A stretch of DNA of 64,000 nucleotides from positions 124,001 to 188,000 of the forward strand of contig NZ_OBQD01000006.1 of the NCBI RefSeq assembly GCF_900220975.1, given 5' to 3'. The stretch's first letter is position 1. Each line of letters begins with the position of its first letter. Position numbers and translations under genes: made by a program. The DNA comes from Rhizobium subbaraonis (lineage in GTDB: Bacteria; Pseudomonadota; Alphaproteobacteria; Rhizobiales; Rhizobiaceae). Shown here one piece after another: positions 9,041 to 18,535 of this stretch. A model generated the notes under the pieces. The model ran no database searches. It had not been told where the DNA came from and worked only from the letters and a program-made list of their open reading frames with translations.

Positions 9041-10228
9041 ATGCTTTACAACCGCACTCTCCGTAAGATGTTTGCCAGCGTCGCGCTTGCGGCAATTGCA
9101 AGCCCCGCCTTCGCGCTCGACGGCGCCGACCTCGTCGCCAAGCTCAACGCGGCCAACAGCGCCAGCGGCATCACGGTGACCTACGGCAACATCGCGGTCG
9201 ACGGCGATACCCTGACGCTGCAGGCAGCGAAGGTCACGCCCACAGGCGGCAAGGCGCTGGAAATCGGCGACATCACGCTTGAAGGCGTCGGGGAAGATGG
9301 CGACGGCGGCTACACGGTCGAAACGGTGAGCTTTCCGGACATCAACAAGACCGAAGGCGACACGACCATCGTCGCGTCCGACATCCAGCTCGGCGGCCTG
9401 ACCATACCCGCCAAGGCGGACGGCAAGACGCTCGACACCATGCTCTTCTACGAGACCGCGTCCACCGGCCCGATCATGGTCACCAACAAGGGCAAGGAAG
9501 TCTTTTCGACCTCCGGCATCGCGGGCAGGGTCGAGCGCCGAGCAAACGACGCCGGGATGGACTTCGACGGCTCGGTCTCAAACATCAAGGCCGACCTGAC
9601 CACGATCCAGGATCCGAAGGGCAAGGATACGATCGAAAAGCTCGGCCTGCAGACGATCGAAGGCAAGATCGACATGAAGGGCAGCTGGGAACTTGGCAGC
9701 GGCCTCTTCTCCGTCGACGAGTATGCATTCGATTTCAACGACGTCGGCAGGCTGAACCTGGCTTTTGCGATTTCCGGCTACACGCTCGATTTCATGAACA
9801 CGATGCGCGAGGCGGTGGAGACGGCGCAGGCCAACCCGAACAAGGAAGAGGCGAACAACGCGCTCGGCATGTCGATGCTGGGCATGCTGCAGCAGCTGAC
9901 CTTCAACAGCGCCGAAATCAGCTTCAACGATGCGTCGCTGACAAAGAAGGTGCTGGACGTGGTCGGCGCCGAGCAGGGCGTTTCCGGCGACCAGATGGCG
10001 CAATCGCTGAAGGGGCTGGTGCCGCTGATGATCGCACAGCTGAACATGCCGGAACTGCAGAACCAGATCTCGCAGGCCGTCAACACCTATCTCGACGATC
10101 CGAAGTCGCTCAAGATCACCGCCGCGCCGGCAAATCCCGTCCCCTTCCCGATGATCATGGGGGCTGCGATGGGCGCGCCGAACACGATCCCGCAGGTGCT
10201 CGGCGTGACGGTGACTGCCAACGAATGA
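9041..10228 (+). CDS. Exported protein of unknown function
   Basis: A 395-residue protein that I do not recognise. It starts at ATG 9041 with AAGGA 7 bases upstream. The N-terminus is a clear Sec signal peptide (basic MLYNRTLRKMF, hydrophobic core, cleavage after SPAFA at about residue 25). The mature part is acidic and rich in beta-strand-like alternation up to about residue 260 (GNIAVDGDTLTLQAAKVTPT, DITLEGVGEDGDGGY, GKIDMKGSWELG), then becomes helical. The pattern of short beta repeats resembles AsmA/DUF945-like periplasmic proteins, but that is only an impression. It stands alone and ends in a strong terminator. Confidence 0.75.
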   Translation: MLYNRTLRKMFASVALAAIASPAFALDGADLVAKLNAANSASGITVTYGNIAVDGDTLTLQAAKVTPTGGKALEIGDITLEGVGEDGDGGYTVETVSFPDINKTEGDTTIVASDIQLGGLTIPAKADGKTLDTMLFYETASTGPIMVTNKGKEVFSTSGIAGRVERRANDAGMDFDGSVSNIKADLTTIQDPKGKDTIEKLGLQTIEGKIDMKGSWELGSGLFSVDEYAFDFNDVGRLNLAFAISGYTLDFMNTMREAVETAQANPNKEEANNALGMSMLGMLQQLTFNSAEISFNDASLTKKVLDVVGAEQGVSGDQMAQSLKGLVPLMIAQLNMPELQNQISQAVNTYLDDPKSLKITAAPANPVPFPMIMGAAMGAPNTIPQVLGVTVTANE

Positions 10229-10260
10229 GCGGCTGAGCTTGCCGAATGAAGGTGACGAGG

Positions 10261-10291
10261 AACCCGGCGGCGACCCGCCGGGTTTTCTTTT
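10261..10291 (+). terminator. Rho-independent terminator of the exported-protein gene
   Basis: AACCCGGCGG-CGAC-CCGCCGGGTT is a perfect 10-bp stem followed by TTCTTTT. It lies 32 bases past the stop, between two convergent genes. Confidence 0.9.
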
Positions 10292-10300
10292 CGGTCGAAT

Positions 10301-11806
10301 TCAGTGCGATGCCGGCAGGGCTGTGCGTTCCTTGTCGTGGACCGCGAAGCGGTCAAGCATGTGGGCACTCGCCTCGTTCAGCCCCTTCACTTCGACCTCG
10401 ATGCCGTGGCGGCGATACTTCAGCACCACCTTGTCCAGGGCGCCGACGGCGCTGATGTCCCAGAGGTGGGCGCTGGACACGTCGATCACCACCTTCTCCA
10501 GTTCCTCTGCGAAGTCGAAGGCCGCGACAAAGCTCTCGGTGGAGGCGAAGAAGACCTGGCCTTCGACGATGTAGGTGCGGATACGGCCGCCCGCATCGGC
10601 TTCGGAGCTGACCCTGAAGAGGCGTGCAACCTTGCCTGCGAAGAAGACGCCGGAAAGGAGCACGCCGACGAGGACGCCCTTGGCAAGGTCGTGCGTTCCC
10701 ACCGTGGTGACCACGGTTGCCAGCATCACGATGGAAGACGGTAGCGGGTTCTTCCCAAGATCGATGATCGAGCGCCAGGAAAACGTACCGATCGAGACCA
10801 TGATCATCACCGCCACCAGAGCCGCCATCGGAATGATCCGCACCAGGTCGTCAAGGACGAGGATCAGGAACAGCAGAAAAGCGCCGGCGACGAACGTGGA
10901 CAGGCGGCCGCGGCCGCCGGAGCTGACGTTGATCACCGATTGCCCAATCATGGCGCAACCGCCCATGCCGCCGATCAGGCCGGAGGCGATATTGCTCGCG
11001 CCCTGGCCGATGCACTCCTGGCTCTTCGAGCTCGTCGTGTCAGTCATGTCGTCGACGATCTGTGCCGTCAGCAGCGATTCCAGCAGACCGACCGCGGCGA
11101 GCGCTGCCGAATAGGGAAAGATGATCTGCAGCGTCTCGAGAGTCAGCGGCACCTGCGGCAGGGCGAAAATCGGCAGTGCCGAGGGAAGCTCGCCAAGATC
11201 CCCGACGGTGCGCAGATCCAGCCCGCCCCACCAGGCAATCGCGGTCAGCACGAGGATGGCCACGAGCGGCGACGGCACCGCCTTCGTAAGGTAGGGGAAG
11301 AGATAGATGATGGCGAGTCCGGCTGCGATCATCACGTAGGTCAGGTGCGGCACGCCGACGAGTTCGGGCAATTGCGCCATGAAGATCAGGATCGCCAGCG
11401 CGTTGACGAAACCGGTGATGACGGAGCGTGAGACGAAGCGCATCACGCGGCCAAGCCTGAGGACGCCGGCAACGATCTGGATGGCGCCCATCAGCAAAGT
11501 CGCAGCGAAGAGATATTGCAGGCCGTGCTCCTTGACGAGCGTGACCATCAGCACCGCGGTTGCGGCGGTCGCAGCCGAAATCATGCCCGGGCGGCCGCCG
11601 GCGAAAGCCGAGACGCAGGCGATCGCAAAAGAGGCAAACAGGCCAACCTTGGGGTCGACCCCGGCGATCACGGAAAAGCCGATCGCTTCAGGAATCAGCG
11701 CAAGGGCGACGACGATGCCCGAGAGGATGTCTGCGCGAATGTTACAGAACCATTCGCGACGGTAGGCAGAGAGTGTGGTTTTCATTGAGAGTTTCGCAAA
11801 GTCCAT
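10301..11806 (-). CDS. SulP/SLC26-family anion transporter with STAS domain
   Basis: A 501-residue inner-membrane anion transporter of the SulP family, which moves sulfate, bicarbonate or related anions. The family signature is visible in [20 protein letters not shown] (about residues 30-50) with [12 protein letters not shown] and [18 protein letters not shown]. About twelve hydrophobic segments run to residue 390. A cytoplasmic STAS domain follows at about 400-490 ([11 protein letters not shown] ... [20 protein letters not shown]). ATG 11806 (MDFAKLS) is preferred; ATG 11785 is possible. The open frame extends further upstream but lacks coding character there. The upstream region forms a structured leader (11815-11906) suggesting RNA-level regulation. 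The substrate is not certain. Confidence 0.9.
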   Translation of the reverse strand: MDFAKLSMKTTLSAYRREWFCNIRADILSGIVVALALIPEAIGFSVIAGVDPKVGLFASFAIACVSAFAGGRPGMISAATAATAVLMVTLVKEHGLQYLFAATLLMGAIQIVAGVLRLGRVMRFVSRSVITGFVNALAILIFMAQLPELVGVPHLTYVMIAAGLAIIYLFPYLTKAVPSPLVAILVLTAIAWWGGLDLRTVGDLGELPSALPIFALPQVPLTLETLQIIFPYSAALAAVGLLESLLTAQIVDDMTDTTSSKSQECIGQGASNIASGLIGGMGGCAMIGQSVINVSSGGRGRLSTFVAGAFLLFLILVLDDLVRIIPMAALVAVMIMVSIGTFSWRSIIDLGKNPLPSSIVMLATVVTTVGTHDLAKGVLVGVLLSGVFFAGKVARLFRVSSEADAGGRIRTYIVEGQVFFASTESFVAAFDFAEELEKVVIDVSSAHLWDISAVGALDKVVLKYRRHGIEVEVKGLNEASAHMLDRFAVHDKERTALPASH

Positions 11807-11814
11807 GCATCCAG

Positions 11815-11906
11815 GCCGGCGGGGTGGCCGGCATGTGAGTGATGTGATGCATTTGCGTTGTCTGGCGGATCGGCGGCCAGAAGAGCCACCCGGAGTTTCA
11901 CCGGGT
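11815..11906 (-). ncRNA. Structured 5' leader of the sulP gene (candidate cis-regulatory RNA, sul1-like by context)
   Basis: Read on the minus strand, three hairpins lie in a row just before the sulP start. The first is ACCCGG-TGAAACT-CCGGGT (11906-11888), the second TCTGGC-CGCCGATCC-GCCAGA (11881-11861), and the third GCCGGC-CACCCC-GCCGGC (11832-11815), directly ahead of the CTGGATGC that precedes ATG 11806. The third could cover the ribosome-binding site. A conserved RNA called sul1 has been described upstream of sulfate-permease genes in alphaproteobacteria; the position and gene match, but I cannot check the consensus. Confidence 0.5.
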
Positions 11907-12034
11907 CCGTGGTGATTACCTTTCGTATAGTCGCCCCTGCCCCGCATGGCAACATACGAGGCAATCAGCACTGCCGCCTCTGGTCGGGCCTGCAATCGAA
12001 AAACCCGCGCCAGTCCGCCGATCCGGTGCCTCCG

Positions 12035-14167
12035 TCAGCGGCCGGAGCCGGCAAAGCGCAGGACCCTTCCCGGCGCGGCCGCCACCTCCGGCGTCGCAGC
12101 GTCCGCCGGCAGCTTGAAGGCGGAGACTAGCGCCCGCAGCCGTTCAGCCTGCGCGGCGAGCAAGGCGCTCGCCGCGGTGTTCTCCTCCACCATCGCGGCA
12201 TTCTGCTGCGTGCCCTGATCCATCTGGTTGACGGTGGCGTTGACAGCGGAAATGCCGAGCGACTGCTCACGAGAGGAAACGGCAATCGCCTCCATCAGCG
12301 CATGGATGGTCTTGACCTCCTGTCCGATCGCCTGCAGCGCCGTACCGGTGTTGCGGACGATCTCCACGCCGTCCGCGACCTCCGCGGTGGAATTGCGAAT
12401 CAGATCCTTGATCTCCTTTGCCGCAACGGCGGAGCGCTGCGCCAGTTCGCGGACCTCCTGTGCGACGACCGCAAAGCCGCGACCCGCCTCTCCGGCCCGC
12501 GCCGCCTCGACGCCGGCGTTCAACGCCAGAAGGTTCGTCTGGAAGGCGATCTCGTCGATGACGCCGATGATGCTGGAGATCCGCCGCGACGACTGCTCGA
12601 TGCGCTCCATCGCGCCCACGGTGCCGCCGACGAGTTCGGCCGTCCGTTCGGCGTGGACGTTGGCGCGGGACGCGACGTCGCGCGCCTCCTGCGCCCGTTC
12701 GGCCGCATGGGTCACATTGACGGTAATCTCGTCGAGCGCGGCCGCCGTCTCTTCCAGCGACGCCGCCTGCCGCTCCGTGCGCGCCGAAAGCGTATCGGCG
12801 CTGGCGCTGATCTCGCGGCTGCCGCCGTCGATCGTGCCGCTGACGGTGGAAATTTCCCCAAGCGCTGCCCCCAATTGCCGCAACGCCTGGTTCAGGTCGG
12901 CGCGCAAACCTTCGAATTCCGGCGAAAACGCTTCCGTTAGCTGGAAATCGAGATTGCCGCCGGCGAGCCGGCGCAGGCCGGCCGCAAGGCCCTGCGTCGC
13001 CTGCATCAGCCGCTCGTGAGCCTCGGCCTCCGCGCCTGCCTGGATCGCCGCGCGCTCGGCCTCGGCCTTTCTGCGGCCCGCCTCCGCCTGTTCCTCCAGC
13101 CGACGGTTATCGATCGCCGCCTGCCGGAACACTTCGAGTGCTGCGGCCATCGCGCCGATCTCGTCGCGGCGGGATAGGCCAGGAACGGCGATCTCCGTCC
13201 TGCCTCCGGCCAGGGATCGCATCGCCTGCGTGATCGATCCGATCGGGCGCACGATCGAGCGGCCGACGAGCCAGACGGCGAACAACAGCGCCGTCACCGC
13301 CACGCCAATCAGGACAGCGACGACGGTGATGGTGCGGCGGGCCGAAGCCTCGGTCGCGGCGAGGTTCTCAGACCGTTCGCGGGCAAAGAGCGCAGTCGCC
13401 CGCTGCTTTGCCGGCTGGATCTCCGCGTGCGCGGCGCTCACCGCCTCGCGGGCGGCGGCCTCCCTCAGGCTCGTTTCCGAGTACAGACGGAAGGCGTTGC
13501 GATAGACCTCGAACGTCTCCATCACCCGCTGGCGCTGTGCGCCGGGACGGTAGAACTTGCGCACGAGGCCGGTGAACGTCTCCGCCTCCTCCGCATGCCG
13601 CTCGATGTATTTCGCATCGCGACGCAGGATGAAATCCTTCTCGTGCCGCCGCAGCATCAGCATGCTGGCACGCACGCCGGCATCGTCGATGGCCTGAAGT
13701 TGCTCCTCGATGCTGTGCACGGACGATCGCATGGCGCCCTCAAGTCCCTGCGACTGGTCGAGCCCCAGTTCCTCGTTGAGCTTCACCAGGCTCGCGAAAG
13801 CGCTTCGATAGGTCTCGAACCGGGCGCCGATCTCCTGCAGTTCCGCAGCCAGTTCCACGCCGGCCTCCGCCTCCAGCCTTTGCAGGCGCATGGCCGCGCT
13901 TGCGGCGGTCTGCTCGAAGGCGGCATTCGCCGACAGGTCGTGTCCGAGCAGGAAGTCCTTCTCCGATAGCCGTGCGGCAAGGAAATCCGCAGACAGGCTG
14001 CCGAACTCGGCCTCGCGCGCCGCGAGCCGGTAGCCCGTCTCGCGATTGGCGGCTTCGAACTGCCGCTGCGCCAGAAGGATGCCCGCGATGACCGCGATGC
14101 CGGCCACGGCCAGCACTCCCAGCACCATCAAGCGGTGCGCAATTTTCAGCTTGGACAGAATGGACAT
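12035..14167 (-). CDS. Methyl-accepting chemotaxis protein with helical periplasmic domain
   Basis: A 710-residue chemoreceptor. A first membrane helix at about residues 13-33 and a second at about 275-298 enclose a roughly 240-residue, almost all-helical periplasmic region. Its two parallel motifs, [11 protein letters not shown] and [12 protein letters not shown], are the hallmark of the helical bimodular (HBM) sensor domain. A HAMP domain follows ([19 protein letters not shown]), then a linker and a second HAMP-like unit ([14 protein letters not shown]). The C-terminal signalling hairpin carries the conserved tip [20 protein letters not shown], with Gly in place of the usual Ala. HBM receptors of other bacteria sense organic acids or polyamines. 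No che genes are nearby, so it is an orphan receptor. Confidence 0.93.
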   Translation of the reverse strand: MSILSKLKIAHRLMVLGVLAVAGIAVIAGILLAQRQFEAANRETGYRLAAREAEFGSLSADFLAARLSEKDFLLGHDLSANAAFEQTAASAAMRLQRLEAEAGVELAAELQEIGARFETYRSAFASLVKLNEELGLDQSQGLEGAMRSSVHSIEEQLQAIDDAGVRASMLMLRRHEKDFILRRDAKYIERHAEEAETFTGLVRKFYRPGAQRQRVMETFEVYRNAFRLYSETSLREAAAREAVSAAHAEIQPAKQRATALFARERSENLAATEASARRTITVVAVLIGVAVTALLFAVWLVGRSIVRPIGSITQAMRSLAGGRTEIAVPGLSRRDEIGAMAAALEVFRQAAIDNRRLEEQAEAGRRKAEAERAAIQAGAEAEAHERLMQATQGLAAGLRRLAGGNLDFQLTEAFSPEFEGLRADLNQALRQLGAALGEISTVSGTIDGGSREISASADTLSARTERQAASLEETAAALDEITVNVTHAAERAQEARDVASRANVHAERTAELVGGTVGAMERIEQSSRRISSIIGVIDEIAFQTNLLALNAGVEAARAGEAGRGFAVVAQEVRELAQRSAVAAKEIKDLIRNSTAEVADGVEIVRNTGTALQAIGQEVKTIHALMEAIAVSSREQSLGISAVNATVNQMDQGTQQNAAMVEENTAASALLAAQAERLRALVSAFKLPADAATPEVAAAPGRVLRFAGSGR

Positions 14168-14303
14168 GGATAGCGCCCCATAGAAAACGAAGCCTGTCCT
14201 ATCGCCTCCAAGAACTTAAAGGAAACTCAAGCCTTTATGAAGGTTTTGTGACAATTCACAGGCCCGCTCGCGCAAGGCGGTCGTCACACCGCTGCCAACC
14301 GTC

Positions 14304-14795
14304 TCAGTCCTTTCGGCGACCGTGGAAGAAGACGATGGCGACGATGACGCCGATCACCACCCCAAGGATGACGTCGAGAAAGCGCGCGAGACCGGCACTC
14401 TGCGGCCCGAGCAGCAGGACCAGCATGGCCGACGCGCCGGCCTGGATCGGAACGACCGGTGCAAGGCCGAAGAGCGAAGCGAGCATCATGGCGATGAAGG
14501 TGGCTACAGCAAGCCGGACTTCGCCGAGAATATCGGGCGCCAGGTCATAGGGAATGAGGAAGGCCAGTTCGCCGACGATGATGCCGATGGTCACGCCGAC
14601 CAGCAGGTTGGCACCCTGCCGAAGGTGGTCGGGGATGCCGGGGGCCAGGCAGATCAGCGCGCTGATCGCCGCAAATATCGGCTGTGGCTGCCCGAACAGG
14701 AGGTGGGCAAGCCAGTATGCCAGGGCGGCGGACAGCGCCGCCGCCAGGGCACGGGAGAATGCTGCGCGACCGCGATCGAGCAGCATCCGCAGCAC
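14304..14795 (-). CDS. FUSC-like membrane protein
   Basis: A 163-residue membrane protein resembling the N-terminal transmembrane part of fusaric-acid-resistance/aromatic-acid exporter proteins. It has four to six hydrophobic segments, with the family-like stretch LFGQPQPIFAAISALICLAP followed by LLVGVTIGIIVGELAFLIPY, and a basic end, HGRRKD. Typical FUSC exporters are much longer, so this is a single-domain version. The start is GTG 14795, four bases after the aspS stop, with AAGGA overlapping the aspS end as the ribosome-binding site, so it is translated as the second gene of an aspS operon. The substrate is unknown. Confidence 0.75.
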   Translation of the reverse strand: MLRMLLDRGRAAFSRALAAALSAALAYWLAHLLFGQPQPIFAAISALICLAPGIPDHLRQGANLLVGVTIGIIVGELAFLIPYDLAPDILGEVRLAVATFIAMMLASLFGLAPVVPIQAGASAMLVLLLGPQSAGLARFLDVILGVVIGVIVAIVFFHGRRKD

Positions 14796-14799
14796 GAGA

Positions 14800-16587
14800 T
14801 CAGTCCTTCTTGGACGGAACGACGCGCAGCCCCAATTCGCGCAGCTGTGCCGGGGTTGCCGGCGACGGTGCGTTCATCAGGAGGTCCTGCGCCTGCTGGT
14901 TCATCGGGAACAGCGAGATTTCGCGCAGGTTCTTGGCGCCGACGAGCAGCATGACGACGCGGTCGATGCCGAAGGCGCAGCCGCCGTGCGGAGGAGCGCC
15001 GTACTGGAAGGCGCGGTAGAGGCCACCGAAGCGCTCTTCCACGTCGGCCTGGCTGAGGCCCACCTTCTCGAAGGCCTTGACCATCAGTTCCGGCGACTGG
15101 TTACGGATCGAGCCCGAGGCGATTTCGAAGCCGTTGCAGACCGCGTCGTACTGATAGGCCTTCAGTTCCAGCGGATCCTTGCTGTCGAACGCCTCCAGAC
15201 CGCCCTGCGGCATGGAGAAGGGGTTGTGCGCGAAGTCGATCTTCTTCTCGTCTTCGTTGTACTCATAGAACGGGAAATCGACGATCCAGCACATTTCGAA
15301 GCGGTCGCGATCGACGAGGTTCAGCTCCTCGCCGGCGCGCGTGCGGGCTTCGCCGGCAAACTTGTAGAACTTGGCCGGGTCGCCGGCGACGAAGAAGCAG
15401 GCATCGCCGTCATCGAGGCCGAGCTGCGTGCGGATGGCTTCGGTGCGCTCCTCGCCGATGTTCTTGGCGAGGGGACCCGCGCCTTCGAGCTTATCGCCTT
15501 CCCTGCGCCAGAAGATGTAGCCGAGGCCGGGCTGGCCGGTCGACTGTGCCCAGGCGTTCATGCGGTCGCAGAAGGCGCGGCTGCCGCCGGTCTTGGCCGG
15601 GATCGCCCAGACCTGCACCTTCGGGTTGGACGCGATCATGTTCGCGAAGACCTTGAAACCGGAGCCGGCGAAGTGATCGGTGACGGCTTCCATGACGATG
15701 GGGTTGCGCAGGTCCGGCTTGTCGGAGCCATACTTGCGGATCGCTTCGTCATAGGGAATGCGCGGCCACTTCCTGGTGACCGGCTTGCCTTCGGCAAACT
15801 CCTCGAAGACGGCCGTCATCATCGGCTCCATCGTATCCCAGACGTCTTCCTGGGTGACGAAGCTCATCTCGACGTCCAGCTGGTAGAACTCGCCCGGCAG
15901 GCGGTCGGCGCGCGGGTCTTCGTCGCGGAAGCACGGTGCGATCTGGAAGTAGCGGTCGAAACCGGCGACCATGAGGAGCTGCTTGTACTGCTGTGGGGCC
16001 TGCGGAAGCGCGAAGAACTTGCCCTCGTGAATACGCGACGGCACGAGGAAGTCGCGGGCGCCTTCCGGCGACGACGCGGTCAGGATCGGCGTGGCGTATT
16101 CGGCAAAGCCGGCCTCTCCCATGCCCTTGCGCATGGCCGAGATGATCTGCGTGCGCTTGACGATGTTCTTGTGCAGCGTCTCGCGGCGCAGGTCGATGAA
16201 GCGATACTTCAGGCGCACGTCTTCCGGGTACTCCGGCTCGCCGAAGACCGGCAGGGGCAGTTCCTTGGCGGCGGAAAGCACTTCGATTTCCTGCGCGTAG
16301 AGCTCGATCTCGCCGGTCGGCATGCCCTTGTTGACGGTCTCTTCCGTGCGCGCCTTGACGAGGCCGTCAATGCGGATCACCCATTCGCCGCGCACCGTCT
16401 CGGCCAGCTTGAAGGCCGGGCTATCGGGATCTGCGACGACCTGGGTGATGCCATAGTGGTCGCGCAGGTCGATGAAGAGCACGCCGCCATGATCGCGGAC
16501 GCGATGAACCCAGCCGGAAAGGCGAACGGCCTGGCCGACGTCGGACTTGCGGAGGGCGGCGCAGGTGTGGCTGCGGTAACGGTGCAT
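14800..16587 (-). CDS. aspS: Aspartate--tRNA ligase
   Basis: Charges tRNA-Asp in the cytoplasm; 595 residues, the bacterial type. The N-terminal OB-fold anticodon-binding domain includes [20 protein letters not shown]. Class II motif 2 is visible as [11 protein letters not shown] and motif 3 as [13 protein letters not shown]. The bacterial insertion (GAD) domain lies between (about 290-420). The start is ATG 16587, with AGGA in AGGATAGAACA just ahead; the upstream 26 in-frame residues are not typical of AspRS. Whether it is discriminating depends on AsnRS/GatCAB, neither of which is in this window. A FUSC-like gene follows immediately. Confidence 0.97.
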   Translation of the reverse strand: MHRYRSHTCAALRKSDVGQAVRLSGWVHRVRDHGGVLFIDLRDHYGITQVVADPDSPAFKLAETVRGEWVIRIDGLVKARTEETVNKGMPTGEIELYAQEIEVLSAAKELPLPVFGEPEYPEDVRLKYRFIDLRRETLHKNIVKRTQIISAMRKGMGEAGFAEYATPILTASSPEGARDFLVPSRIHEGKFFALPQAPQQYKQLLMVAGFDRYFQIAPCFRDEDPRADRLPGEFYQLDVEMSFVTQEDVWDTMEPMMTAVFEEFAEGKPVTRKWPRIPYDEAIRKYGSDKPDLRNPIVMEAVTDHFAGSGFKVFANMIASNPKVQVWAIPAKTGGSRAFCDRMNAWAQSTGQPGLGYIFWRREGDKLEGAGPLAKNIGEERTEAIRTQLGLDDGDACFFVAGDPAKFYKFAGEARTRAGEELNLVDRDRFEMCWIVDFPFYEYNEDEKKIDFAHNPFSMPQGGLEAFDSKDPLELKAYQYDAVCNGFEIASGSIRNQSPELMVKAFEKVGLSQADVEERFGGLYRAFQYGAPPHGGCAFGIDRVVMLLVGAKNLREISLFPMNQQAQDLLMNAPSPATPAQLRELGLRVVPSKKD

Positions 16588-16922
16588 TGTTCTATCCTGG
16601 AATGCGCTTGAGCTCGGCTCGCAAAGCGGTGCCGCACTTCTTGAAAATCGGCCGGAAAAGCGCATGGCCGGCCCGATTTGTCAAGGCTTGGGGCTCAGCC
16701 CCACGCGTAGCGGCGATGCTCCGCGTCCTGTTGCGGCATTCGCCGTTTCGCCGGAGCCCGTTGCGGCCGCCGCCCCCGGCGCGGGCAAACGGCAGATGGG
16801 ACAAGGCAGGTTAACGGCGCTTTGCCTTTCGATTCACCATGTTGCTCCACCCGAATTTAAGCGATGCGGTGGAATATCGGGGGACTGCATGATGCAGGTC
16901 TAACAAGAAAAAGGGCAATGAT
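16588..16922. other. Divergent intergenic region, aspS / microprotein
   Basis: About 335 bases without a credible gene. It contains TGGGGC-TCA-GCCCCA (near 16685-16700) and a perfect 13-base palindrome CTGCAT-G-ATGCAG at 16885-16897, which lies 25 bases ahead of the microprotein start and could be an operator or stem. No convincing promoter boxes were found. Confidence 0.45.
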
Positions 16923-17018
16923 ATGCTTGAACTTCCTATGCTGACGCCGCTGATCATCATTTCGGTCGCCGTATATTTCTTTTTCCGCTGGGTCGTCTTC
17001 GACATGAACCGCCAGTAA
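16923..17018 (+). CDS. 31-residue single-pass membrane microprotein
   Basis: A short reading frame of 32 codons, ATG 16923 to TAA 17016-17018. The product begins MLELPMLTP, continues with a strongly hydrophobic stretch (LIIISVAVYFFFRWVVF, residues 10-26) and ends DMNRQ. Hence one predicted transmembrane helix with a short polar tail. AAGGGC lies 6-11 bases ahead of the start, a good ribosome-binding site. The codons are those of the GC-rich host apart from the hydrophobic TTC/TTT run. I know of no named family. It stands alone, 189 bases before the MFS transporter gene. It is a prediction from start, Shine-Dalgarno and composition only. Confidence 0.55.
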   Translation: MLELPMLTPLIIISVAVYFFFRWVVFDMNRQ

Positions 17019-17207
17019 TGCCGTCGCGAGCAACGCAGACCATTTCCCCCCTCGCAGCCGATCGATCGGTTGATTTCAGGCCCGATCGGCCGGCTGCGGT
17101 TCAAAATTCCTTCTCCTTGTCACTTCTGGCCTGTCGTGCGGCCACATCCGCCTGTAGTAATCGCCTGCGACGCAAAGCGCATTGCGATTCCCTCCTGTGG
17201 CGGCCCC

Positions 17208-18446
17208 ATGAGCCAGATCCGTCTCCTCGTCCCCCTTCTCGTCACCGCCGGCATCCTGATCGGGGGCAATGGCCTGCAGGGAACCTTCATCTCGCTGCGC
17301 GCCTCGCATGAAGGCTTTTCCACCTCCCTGATCGGCCTTGTGGGAGCCGGCTACAACATCGGATTTGCCGTCGGCTGCATCTACGTCACCCGGATCCTGC
17401 GGGCGATCGGCCACATCCGGACCTTCTCGGCCATGGCGGCGATCGCATCGGCCTCGTCGATATCGATGCTGCTGGTCATCGACCCGACGTTCTGGTTCCT
17501 CATGCGACTGCTGTCGGGACTGTGCTTTGCCAGCCTGTTCGCCACGGTCGAAAGCTGGCTGAACGCCAGCGTCACCAATGCCAACCGCGCGCGCACGCTT
17601 TCGGTCTATCGCCTCGTGGATCTCGGCTCGGTGACGGCGGCGCAGTACCTCATACCGGGCGTCGGCATCGGCGGCTTCCAGCTGTTCGCCATCGTCTCCA
17701 TGGCGCTGACACTCTCGCTCGTGCCGATTTCGCTTGCCGACCGCTCGAGCCCGATTGCGCCTGACGCTATCCGCTTCAACGTCAAGAAGCTATGGAACAT
17801 TTCTCCGCTGGCGACGATCGGCTGTATCGTCGTCGGACTGACGAACGCGGCGTTCCGCTCGCTCGGGCCGATCTACGGCCAGGAGATCGGAATGTCGGTG
17901 ACGGCGATCGCGAACTTCATGAGCGCCGGCATCATCGGAGGCGTCGTGCTGCAATATCCGCTGGGCCTTTATTCGGACAAGCTGGACCGCCGCGTCATCA
18001 TCCTCATCGCCACCTTCGGCGCGACGGCCGCGGCCCTCTTCCTGGCCATCTATGCCGGCAGTGACGAATGGCTGAACATGGCCGGCATCTTCGTCTTCGG
18101 GGCCTTCGCCATGCCGCTCTATTCGCTGTGTTCGGCCCACGCCAACGACCACGCCGGCGAAGGAGAGCACGCGCTGGTGTCGGCAGGCATGCTGTTCTTC
18201 TGGTCGATCGGCGCGATCATCGGCCCGCTCTTCGCCTCGGTGCTGCTCGACATGTTCGGCCCGGGCTCGCTGTTCACCTATACCGCCGTGGTGATGGTGG
18301 GCTTCATGGCCTATACCGTTCTGCGCATGACCGCACGGCCCGGGGTACCTGCCGAACAGCGGCACGGACGCTTCCGCAACCTGCTGCGCACCTCCGCCTT
18401 CTTCAACAAACTGGCAGGAGACAGCCGCAACGGCGAGGAGCGCTGA
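17208..18446 (+). CDS. MFS transporter (YcaD-like)
   Basis: A 412-residue major facilitator superfamily protein with twelve predicted membrane segments in two halves. The loop between helices 2 and 3 of the first half reads YVTRILRAIGHIRTF, and the second-half equivalent is YSDKLDRRVIILI; helix 5/6 contains ESWLNASVTNANRARTLSVY, a feature I associate with YcaD-type MFS proteins. The substrate is unknown. ATG 17208 is used because the region further upstream is Cys/Pro-rich and not membrane-like. The C-terminal tail (RFRNLLRTSAFFNKLAGD) is cytoplasmic. The multicopper oxidase gene begins 89 bases downstream, possibly in the same transcript. Confidence 0.85.
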   Translation: MSQIRLLVPLLVTAGILIGGNGLQGTFISLRASHEGFSTSLIGLVGAGYNIGFAVGCIYVTRILRAIGHIRTFSAMAAIASASSISMLLVIDPTFWFLMRLLSGLCFASLFATVESWLNASVTNANRARTLSVYRLVDLGSVTAAQYLIPGVGIGGFQLFAIVSMALTLSLVPISLADRSSPIAPDAIRFNVKKLWNISPLATIGCIVVGLTNAAFRSLGPIYGQEIGMSVTAIANFMSAGIIGGVVLQYPLGLYSDKLDRRVIILIATFGATAAALFLAIYAGSDEWLNMAGIFVFGAFAMPLYSLCSAHANDHAGEGEHALVSAGMLFFWSIGAIIGPLFASVLLDMFGPGSLFTYTAVVMVGFMAYTVLRMTARPGVPAEQRHGRFRNLLRTSAFFNKLAGDSRNGEER

Positions 18447-18535
18447 TTTGTCGCCGCGCGGTCCGTGCAGGATCGGATTGATGAGCGGAAAAATCAGGTT
18501 TAAGGAGGGCCGCCAAGTCCACCTCCGGAGCAGCC

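Noticed and set aside
14554-16611. Long plus-strand open frame across aspS
   Set aside because: It is the antisense of aspS, whose motifs 2 and 3 are on the minus strand; the long opening reflects high GC with few stop codons.
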